A DNA stretch of 7,190 nucleotides, from assembly GCA_041178545.1 (NCBI GenBank), contig JBEGVB010000208.1:1-7190 (forward strand), given 5' to 3'. The notes under the pieces were generated by a model. That model saw only the letters and a program-made list of their open reading frames with translations. It was not told the origin of the DNA and ran no database searches. The DNA comes from JBEATZ01 sp041178545 (lineage in GTDB: Bacteria; Planctomycetota; UBA1135; UBA2386). A program made the translations under genes and the position numbers. Below are positions 1 to 6,187 of the stretch, piece by piece (position 1 is the first letter of the stretch; every line of letters starts with the position of its first letter).

Positions 1-2
1 GC

Positions 3-233
3 GACGCGCTGAACAGCTACAACGACGGGCCCACGGTCCCGGGTGGCGCACCGTTCGGCCCGTTCTACGAGCTGGAGAGCTCGTCCCCGGCGGCTGAGCT
101 GGCCCCCGGGGAGAGCCTGCGCCACGTGCACCGCACGGTGCACCTGACCGGCTCGCGCGAGGCACTGGATGCCGTGGCGCGCACGGTGCTGGGCGTGTCG
201 CTGGAGGAGATCGAGGAACCGACCGCGCTCTGA
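3..233 (+). CDS. C-terminal fragment of a DUF6786-like protein of unknown function
   Basis: The reading frame is open from the left edge (first full codon at base 3) to a TGA at 231-233, giving the last 76 residues of a protein that begins outside the window. The fragment starts DALNSYNDGP and contains GPFYELESSSPAAELAPGES, then HVHRTVHL, and ends with a helix-like stretch around ALDAVARTVLGVSLEEI. This combination (NSYNDGP, the FYELESSSPA motif, the HVHRT strand, then a C-terminal helix) is what I remember from DUF6786-type proteins of Planctomycetota and Bacteroidetes. Their structure is probably beta-rich and their function is not known to me. The assignment rests on memory of the family, and only the C-terminus is visible. 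The gene converges on the minus-strand gene next to it, with 13 bases between the stop codons, and is unlikely to share its regulation. Confidence 0.6.
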   Translation, partial: DALNSYNDGPTVPGGAPFGPFYELESSSPAAELAPGESLRHVHRTVHLTGSREALDAVARTVLGVSLEEIEEPTAL

Positions 234-246
234 GGCAGCGTGCGCG

Positions 247-2958
247 TCAGCGCGTCTTGCGCGCGGCCTTGAGCTTCTCCACCACCTCGGGCGGCACCTT
301 CAACGCCACCTTGGGCTGCGCGGCGCGCACGTCCACCTGCCACTCGTGCAGCGACTCGCCGGCGTTGTAGCCATCGCCGGCCTCGAGGAGTCGCACCGCG
401 TGGGGCACCTCGACGAGGAACATCCCCTTGGCCCGCGGCCCCTGCAGCACTTCCATCATGTCGTCGTGCATCCAGTAGCTCTCGTCGAGGCCCAGCTGCA
501 GGAACCGCGGCGGCGTCGTGGGCAGGTCGCTCGCGAGCCACAGACCCTCGCACAGCTTGGGGTCGTCGACGCCCTCGAGCACGAACTCCACCGGGAAGGG
601 CGGCTCCAGCCGCAGGTCCACCGTGCCCACGGGGCCTGCCCAGTGGATCGGCCGCAGTTCGTGGCTGAACAGCCCAAACTCGGCCTGGGTCGACGGGACG
701 AGGGTGCGGAACACGCCGTGCTCGAGCCAGTTCGACTCCTCCCACTGCTGCGCCGGCGGCACGCGCAGACTCATGGTCCCGGACACGTCCGCCACGTTGC
801 CGGCCGCGTCCAGCACGCGCACGCGCAACGCATGCACCTTGCCGCGCAGGTCGATGGGGTCGATGCGCGGGTCCTTGCTGCCGCCCGCGGTGACGGCCAC
901 GTGCTCGACGCGGCCGAGCTCGCGCTCGCCGAGCAGCACGCGCACGGTGACCGTGCCGGTGCGGAACCCACGGAGGCTGGCGCTGTGCACACCGTCGCGG
1001 AACTCGAGTTCCCGCTCCACGCTCACCACGGCGTCGTCCGACGGCACGGAATGGGGGATGCCGCGCAGGTAACGCAGGGGACCGCTTTCCTCCGGCTGCC
1101 TTCCCACCTCCGCAGCGCCTCCCGTGGCCTCGACCGAGATCCCGGCGACGGTCTCGAGCCCCGGGTCGAGCAGCACCTTCACCTCGAGGCGCGCCGACTT
1201 GGTGAGTTCGATGCGCAGGTTGTCGTCCCCAGGACGGAACTCGAGCGGAGCAACAGGCTCGAACTCCCTGGACCACACGCGCAGGCGTCGGCGCGGGGAC
1301 TTCTCCCCGCGCACGGCATGGACCTCGAAACTGCCGTCCTCCGCCAACGTCACGCGGTGGTCGCTGTTCTGGTTCCACTCGCCCACGCTGCCCACGCTCA
1401 CCATGTTCCCGGTGTTGGGTGTCTCCACCGAGAGCCGGGCGCGCGGCAACTGGCCCTCCTGCACGACAAGCCTGCCGCGGGCCAACGGCTCGAGCGTCAG
1501 GACGGGAACGTCTCCCAGCTCGACCTGCTTCATGGCCGGCGGGACCACCAGCACGTCCGTGGTGGCGAGCACGGTGAACCCGTCACTGAGCAGGAACCTC
1601 ACCTTGCCGCTCGCGTCCAGCTCGTGCGCGAAGAAGGCCCAGCGGAACCGGCCGTCAGGTTCGACGCGGAACCAACCGATTTGCTCGTCGTCTGCGGCTC
1701 GCCGCACCAGCACCCAATCGACCCGCACAAGCAGGTCTGCGTCGGCGATCAGCCGCCCTGATACATGGGCCGAGTCGTCCTTTGCGGTCAGAAGATCGAC
1801 CGTGCGCACCTCGCGGTGGGCAACGGGTCCCGCGAGGGACTGCTCGACCCGCACGTTGCGGCCCCAGAAGTTCGCCTCCAGGGCGCGGCCGAGGCCGATG
1901 TAGGCGAACTCTGCGACGCCTCCCACCACCAGGGCGCGCATCTGCACGTCGGACTCCGACTCGGGCAGGTTCTCGCCTTGCGCGAGCAGCACGAGGGTCT
2001 CGCCGTCGACGGTGCCGGGGTCCAGCAGCTTGCCGTTCGCGTCCTTGAACACCAGCCGCAGCGAACCCCATGCCGCGAGCTGCAACACCACCGGCTCACC
2101 CCCCGGCGCGTCGAGCATCGCGGGCGCGGACACGTGGCCCAGTCCGTAGGCCCCCACGTGCACGCGCAGGTTGCGGTAGACCTCCGGCGCGTCCAGGAAC
2201 CCCAGCTCACCGATCCGCAGCCGGCCGTCGCCGTCGGTGTACCCCTTGAGGTCGGAATGGGCCGTACCCACAGCCGCTCCCGGCTCCACGGACTCGAACG
2301 CGAGGTGGACTGGGACCCCTTCGAGTGGGTTGCCCGCTGCGTCCACCACCTGCACGAGGATGCTGGGGTTGGCCGCCAGCCGGACCACCACCAGTTCACC
2401 ATCACTGGCATCCTGCAGGTAGGCAGAGCCGTAGCGCTCGCCAAGGGTCGCGTGCACCTGCACGTAGTTCTCGCCGCGCAGCACCGCGTACCCGTTGGCA
2501 TCGCTCACGGTCCGCTGCCCGAGGTGGAACGCGCACGCAAACTCGCCCACGAGACGACGGGCGAGCTGCTGCTGCTCCTGCGTGCTGCGGTTGAAGCGGT
2601 ACGCAGGGTCGTCTGCGCACACCTCTGCGCCGGCCACCGGCGCATTGCTCTCGTCGTCGAGCACGCGGACAAGGAACTCGCCAGGCTTCGGCACGGGCAC
2701 CGGCAGCTGGAAGTCGGCCTCGATGCGGCCCCCACCGTCGTTCTCACGGTCCTTCGTTTCGCGAGGATCGCCATCCCGCGTGTCGCCCGCCGCCGACGTC
2801 CCTGCACCGTCCCGCGCACCGCCTGCGAACACCGTGTCGTCGACGACGACCTCTGTTCCCCACCATATGGCGAGCGCCAGGGCGGCAAGCAGCGCTCCAG
2901 CGAGCACGGCAAGCAGCCTGCGGGGGGAGCTGGCGGCACCATCGGCACTGGGTCTCAT
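247..2958 (-). CDS. Membrane-anchored protein with tandem carboxypeptidase-regulatory-like beta-sandwich modules
   Basis: This 903-residue protein has no recognisable enzyme motif. Residues 1-12 are polar with arginines, residues 13-33 form one hydrophobic segment (signal anchor or uncleaved signal peptide), and residues 41-92 are a charged Gly/Asp-rich, Pro-ending linker. The rest is predicted to be extracytoplasmic and beta-rich. Strands typical of carboxypeptidase-regulatory-like or Ig-like folds open several modules: FLVRVLDDESNAPVAGAEV (95-113), ILVQVVDAAGNPLEGVPV (200-217), LRLVFKDANGK (300-310) and LRVRVLDAAGNVADVSG (711-727). A boundary pattern (hydrophobic strand, short turn, hydrophobic strand) recurs near residues 188, 288, 484, 579 and 778, suggesting about seven or eight modules. 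Only three cysteines are present (C114, C142, C803); the first two could form a disulfide. I chose ATG at 2958 because upstream residues are Arg-rich and overlap the permease gene. GTG at 2967 is a possible alternative. The gene lies 52 bases downstream of the permease on the same strand; a role with the pump is only inference. Confidence 0.8.
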   Translation of the reverse strand: MRPSADGAASSPRRLLAVLAGALLAALALAIWWGTEVVVDDTVFAGGARDGAGTSAAGDTRDGDPRETKDRENDGGGRIEADFQLPVPVPKPGEFLVRVLDDESNAPVAGAEVCADDPAYRFNRSTQEQQQLARRLVGEFACAFHLGQRTVSDANGYAVLRGENYVQVHATLGERYGSAYLQDASDGELVVVRLAANPSILVQVVDAAGNPLEGVPVHLAFESVEPGAAVGTAHSDLKGYTDGDGRLRIGELGFLDAPEVYRNLRVHVGAYGLGHVSAPAMLDAPGGEPVVLQLAAWGSLRLVFKDANGKLLDPGTVDGETLVLLAQGENLPESESDVQMRALVVGGVAEFAYIGLGRALEANFWGRNVRVEQSLAGPVAHREVRTVDLLTAKDDSAHVSGRLIADADLLVRVDWVLVRRAADDEQIGWFRVEPDGRFRWAFFAHELDASGKVRFLLSDGFTVLATTDVLVVPPAMKQVELGDVPVLTLEPLARGRLVVQEGQLPRARLSVETPNTGNMVSVGSVGEWNQNSDHRVTLAEDGSFEVHAVRGEKSPRRRLRVWSREFEPVAPLEFRPGDDNLRIELTKSARLEVKVLLDPGLETVAGISVEATGGAAEVGRQPEESGPLRYLRGIPHSVPSDDAVVSVERELEFRDGVHSASLRGFRTGTVTVRVLLGERELGRVEHVAVTAGGSKDPRIDPIDLRGKVHALRVRVLDAAGNVADVSGTMSLRVPPAQQWEESNWLEHGVFRTLVPSTQAEFGLFSHELRPIHWAGPVGTVDLRLEPPFPVEFVLEGVDDPKLCEGLWLASDLPTTPPRFLQLGLDESYWMHDDMMEVLQGPRAKGMFLVEVPHAVRLLEAGDGYNAGESLHEWQVDVRAAQPKVALKVPPEVVEKLKAARKTR

Positions 2959-3010
2959 GCGGGGCACTGGGGCACGATCCCCGCACCCAACGCGCCATGC
3001 AAGCCGCGGT
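2959..3010 (-). other. Short gap between permease and beta-sandwich gene with a GC hairpin at the start codon
   Basis: This 52-base gap on the minus strand holds no promoter that I can recognise and no T-rich tract, so no intrinsic terminator separates the two genes. It contains an inverted repeat: GCGGGG (2984-2979) pairs with CCCCGC (2964-2959), ending directly at the ATG at 2958. The competing inner pairing is GGGG (2982-2979) with CCCC (2972-2969). The only purine-rich stretch that could serve as a ribosome binding site, GGGGA, lies inside the stem, about 10 bases before a GTG at 2967. Translation of the downstream gene may therefore be weak or depend on ribosomes coming from the permease. 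This is inference from a short stem. Confidence 0.35.
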
Positions 3011-6000
3011 TCAGTGCGTGGGCCCCGAACCGCCAACCCCCGGTGCCGCCGCGCCCCTGCCGCACAGCCTCGCAGCCTCCTTGCGGCACATGGCCCAGAA
3101 CAAGGCCGGTGTGACCAGGAAGTCGAGCAGCGTGGAGGAGACGAGGCCACCCACGATGACCGTGGCCACCGGGTAGAGCAGTTCGCGGCCGGGCGCCCCG
3201 GGCGAGAGGGCGAGCGGCAGCAGGCCGATGCCGGAGGCGAGTGCCGTCATGAGCACGGGCACCATGCGCTCGCGGCCGGCGCGGACCAGGGTCGCGGGCA
3301 CGAACGGCAACCCCTCGTCGCGCATCAGGTGGATGTAGCTGTCGATCAGCAGGATCGCATTGCGTGCTGCCATGCCGAGCAGTGCGATGAGGCCGACGAG
3401 CGCGGCGATGGAGAGGTCCTGCCCGGTGACCACGAGCGCCGCGACGGCACCGAGGAAGGCCATCGGCAGGCTCGCCATCACCAGACCCGCGACCAGCACC
3501 GACCCGAACTGCAGGTACAGGATCAGCACCATCAATCCGAGGGCGAGCCCGCCGAACAGCACGATCATGCGGCTGGCCTCGGCCTGTGCCTCGTACTGGC
3601 CGCCGATGCGGATGCTGTAGCCGGGGAACTGCGCGAGCTCCGCGCGCACGGGCTCGATCGCCCGGTCGACGTCGGCAACGACCTCACCCAGCGACCGGTC
3701 GGCGATGTTGTGCTGGACCATGATGCGGCGCTGGCCGGCCGTGCGCTGGATGGAGTTGGGGGCCTTCTCCACCACCACGTCGGCCACGTCTCCGACGCGC
3801 CAGAGCGATCCGTCGGCACCGTGCAGCACCAGGGCCGCAAGCTGCTCGACGGAGTCTCGGTCCTCGGGGCGGAGCCGCACGGCAATGCCCTGCTGCAGCT
3901 GTCCGATGCGCATGCGGGCCACGGGCTCGCTGCCGAGGGCAAGTTCGACGGTGTCGGCCAGCTGCTGCACCTCGATCCCCGCGCGTGCGAGCACGTCGCG
4001 ACGCGGCTTGACCGCGATCTGGTCGACCAGGGTGATCTGCTCGGTGAAGAGGTCGCGCACGCCCGGTACCGGCCGGATCGCGTCCTCGACGCGTGCTGCG
4101 AATCGCCGCAGCACCGCAAGGTCGGGACCGCTCACCTGCACCGACACCTGCGAGGTGACACCCGACAGCATGTGGCTGATGAGGTGAGCGAGCGGTTGCT
4201 CGGTCTCGGTGGGGATGCCCGGGAAGGCCTCGCCGACGCGATCGCGGATGTCCTCGAGGATCTCCTCGCGGGAGCGGTCGGTGTCGGGGTCGAACGTGAC
4301 GATCGCCTCGCTCACGTTCACGGGCATGATGTGGTCGTCACCTGCTGCACGGCCGGTGCGACGACCGACGGTGCGCACGCCCTCGACGTTCGCCAGCACG
4401 GCCTCGAGACGCTGCCCGTACTGGGAGGAAGTGGAGATGCCGGTGTCCGGCGGCAGGAAGAGGTTGACCTGCGCAGACCCCTCCTGGAACGCAGGCAGGA
4501 ACGAACTGCCCCGGTTGAGCAGCACCACGCCGGAGCAGATGGTGAGGGCGACGAGGACGGCAAGCACCTGCATCGGCTTCTCGATGCCGAGCCGGATCGG
4601 GAACTCGATGCGGTCCTGCAGCCAGCGCACGAAGCGACTGCCGTACTCCTGGTGGCGCACCTCGCCGCGGCCGAGCATGAGGGAGCACAGCACGGGCGTG
4701 ACGGTCATGGCCACCAGCAACGAGGCGAAGACCGAGGTGAGGAAGGCGATCGCGACCGGCAGGAACAACCGGCCCTCGATGCCGGTGAGGAAGAACAGCG
4801 GCAGGTAGACCACGGTCACCAGCAGGGTGCCGTAGACCACCGGCTTGCGGATCTCGCAGGATGCCTCGTAGACCACCTGCAGCACCGGCTTGCGGTCCGC
4901 AACCGCGCGCAGGGAGTTCTGGTGCAGCCGCCGGAACACGTTCTCCACGTCCACGATCGCATCGTCCACCAGCGTGCCGATGGCCACCGCGAGACCGCCC
5001 AGGGTCATGGTGTTGATCGTGAGTCCTGCCACGTCGAACACGATGGCCGTGATGGCCACCGAGAGCGGGATTGCCGTGAGCGTGATGATCGTCGTGCGGA
5101 CGTTCGCGAGGAACAGCATCAGCACGAGGATCACGAGGATGGCACCGTCGCGCACGGCGACCATCACGTTGTCGACCGCACGGTGGATGAAGGCCGCCTG
5201 CTGGAACACGTCGTCCTTGACCTCGATGTCGGCAGGCAGCTCCGCACGGATGCGCTGCAGCTCGGCGTTGACCGTGCGGGTGAGTTCCACCGTGTCGGTG
5301 CCAGGCTGCTTGCTGAGGATCATCAGCACGCCGGGCTGGCCGTCCACACCGGCGTCGCCCACGCGGTAGCCTGCCGGCCCCAGCGTTACGTCGGCCACGT
5401 CGCGCACGCGCAGGACCTTCGACCCCTCGCTGCGCACGATGGCGTCCGCGAGCTCCTCGGGCTTCTTCAGCAGTGCCGGCACGACCACGTTGGGCCCCTT
5501 CGCACCGACCTCGAGCACGCCTGGCGACGCCATCGCGTTCGACCGGGTCACCGCATCGCGCAGCTCGTGCAGTGCGACCCGGTGCGCCTGCATCCTGCCG
5601 GCGTCCGCCAGCACCTGCAGCTCGGTGGGCTGCCCGCCCACCACCGTGACCTGTGCCACCCCGGGGATGGAGCGGATGCGCGGCCGCACGTCGCGGTCGA
5701 CGAGCAACCTCAGTTCGACCGGGTCCATCGGTGCATTGCGCCCACGGAACCCGACCACCTGCACCTGCCCCATGATCGAGCTCAGCGGGGCGAGCACCGG
5801 CTCGGCGTGCGCAGGCAGCGTCGTGCGTGCGAGCGCGAGCTTCTCTGCCACGATCTGGCGTGCGCGCCAGGGGTCCTGCCCGAAGGCGAACTCCGCATGC
5901 ACGACGGACAAGCCGGCGTCGCTGGAACTGCGCACGCGCTGCACGCCGGTCACGCCGTTCAACACCTGCTCGATGGGCCAGGTGACGAGTTGCTCCACGT

Positions 6001-6178
6001 CCTCCGGGGCCATGCCGTGCGGCTCGGTGATGACCGTGACGACGGGGCGGTCGAGGTCGGGCAACACGTCGATGGGCGTGCGGATGGCCTCGTAGAGGCC
6101 GGCGATGGCGATGGCCAGCGAGAGGGCCACCACCAGCAGCCGGTTGCGCAGTGCGAGGTCGATGATGCGGTCGAGCAT
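3011..6178 (-). CDS. RND efflux permease, CusA/CzcA-like (heavy-metal-type) group
   Basis: This is a proton-driven inner-membrane pump of the resistance-nodulation-division superfamily. At 1055 residues it is full length. It starts MLDRIIDLALRNR, followed by TM1 (about 13-31), then PIDVLPDLDRP (35-44) and HGMAPEDVEQLVTWPIE (54-70), all typical of CusA/CzcA-type permeases. The first periplasmic loop runs to about residue 340, TM2-TM6 span about 342-502, TM7 about 537-555, a second periplasmic loop follows, and TM8-TM12 span about 872-1030. TM4 carries LVDDAIVDVEN (403-413), with D405/D406 as likely proton-relay acids and E412 conserved. TM10 carries GMAARNAILLID, with R939 at the place of the AcrB lysine. 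Of the CusA copper methionines only M670 is matched; L575 and V622 stand at the other two. The tail (1037-1055) is Gly/Ala/Pro-rich. I chose ATG at 6178 rather than 6247 because the longer version would overlap the adaptor gene and 6178 has a good ribosome binding site. The substrate is uncertain. Confidence 0.95.
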   Translation of the reverse strand: MLDRIIDLALRNRLLVVALSLAIAIAGLYEAIRTPIDVLPDLDRPVVTVITEPHGMAPEDVEQLVTWPIEQVLNGVTGVQRVRSSSDAGLSVVHAEFAFGQDPWRARQIVAEKLALARTTLPAHAEPVLAPLSSIMGQVQVVGFRGRNAPMDPVELRLLVDRDVRPRIRSIPGVAQVTVVGGQPTELQVLADAGRMQAHRVALHELRDAVTRSNAMASPGVLEVGAKGPNVVVPALLKKPEELADAIVRSEGSKVLRVRDVADVTLGPAGYRVGDAGVDGQPGVLMILSKQPGTDTVELTRTVNAELQRIRAELPADIEVKDDVFQQAAFIHRAVDNVMVAVRDGAILVILVLMLFLANVRTTIITLTAIPLSVAITAIVFDVAGLTINTMTLGGLAVAIGTLVDDAIVDVENVFRRLHQNSLRAVADRKPVLQVVYEASCEIRKPVVYGTLLVTVVYLPLFFLTGIEGRLFLPVAIAFLTSVFASLLVAMTVTPVLCSLMLGRGEVRHQEYGSRFVRWLQDRIEFPIRLGIEKPMQVLAVLVALTICSGVVLLNRGSSFLPAFQEGSAQVNLFLPPDTGISTSSQYGQRLEAVLANVEGVRTVGRRTGRAAGDDHIMPVNVSEAIVTFDPDTDRSREEILEDIRDRVGEAFPGIPTETEQPLAHLISHMLSGVTSQVSVQVSGPDLAVLRRFAARVEDAIRPVPGVRDLFTEQITLVDQIAVKPRRDVLARAGIEVQQLADTVELALGSEPVARMRIGQLQQGIAVRLRPEDRDSVEQLAALVLHGADGSLWRVGDVADVVVEKAPNSIQRTAGQRRIMVQHNIADRSLGEVVADVDRAIEPVRAELAQFPGYSIRIGGQYEAQAEASRMIVLFGGLALGLMVLILYLQFGSVLVAGLVMASLPMAFLGAVAALVVTGQDLSIAALVGLIALLGMAARNAILLIDSYIHLMRDEGLPFVPATLVRAGRERMVPVLMTALASGIGLLPLALSPGAPGRELLYPVATVIVGGLVSSTLLDFLVTPALFWAMCRKEAARLCGRGAAAPGVGGSGPTH

Positions 6179-6187
6179 GGCTGCCTC
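6179..6187 (-). promoter_or_regulatory. Ribosome binding site of the permease, overlapping the adaptor stop codon
   Basis: On the minus strand the junction reads TGAGGCAGCCATG. The TGA (6188-6186) ends the adaptor, and the GAGG (6187-6184), a good Shine-Dalgarno core, shares two bases with that stop codon. Five bases separate it from the permease ATG at 6178. This decides the permease start and implies translational coupling: a ribosome finishing the adaptor is already on the permease start site. It supports adaptor and permease being made together as one complex. Confidence 0.75.

Noticed and set aside
241..265. Possible terminator between the convergent genes at 233 and 247.
   Set aside because: Only 4-5 bp GC stems (such as 250-254 with 260-264) are present, inside coding sequence and with no T-run on either strand.
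169..3114. Several long plus-strand open frames opposite the beta-sandwich gene (for example 169-1761 and 1765-3114).
   Set aside because: Low-complexity His/Arg/Ala/Leu-rich translations without family motifs. The minus-strand frame has a membrane segment and coherent beta-sandwich strands.
2959..3150. N-terminal extension of the beta-sandwich protein to an ATG at 3150.
   Set aside because: The extra 64 residues are Arg/Cys-rich, precede the membrane segment, and overlap the permease C-terminus; ATG at 2958 gives a normal signal-anchor start.
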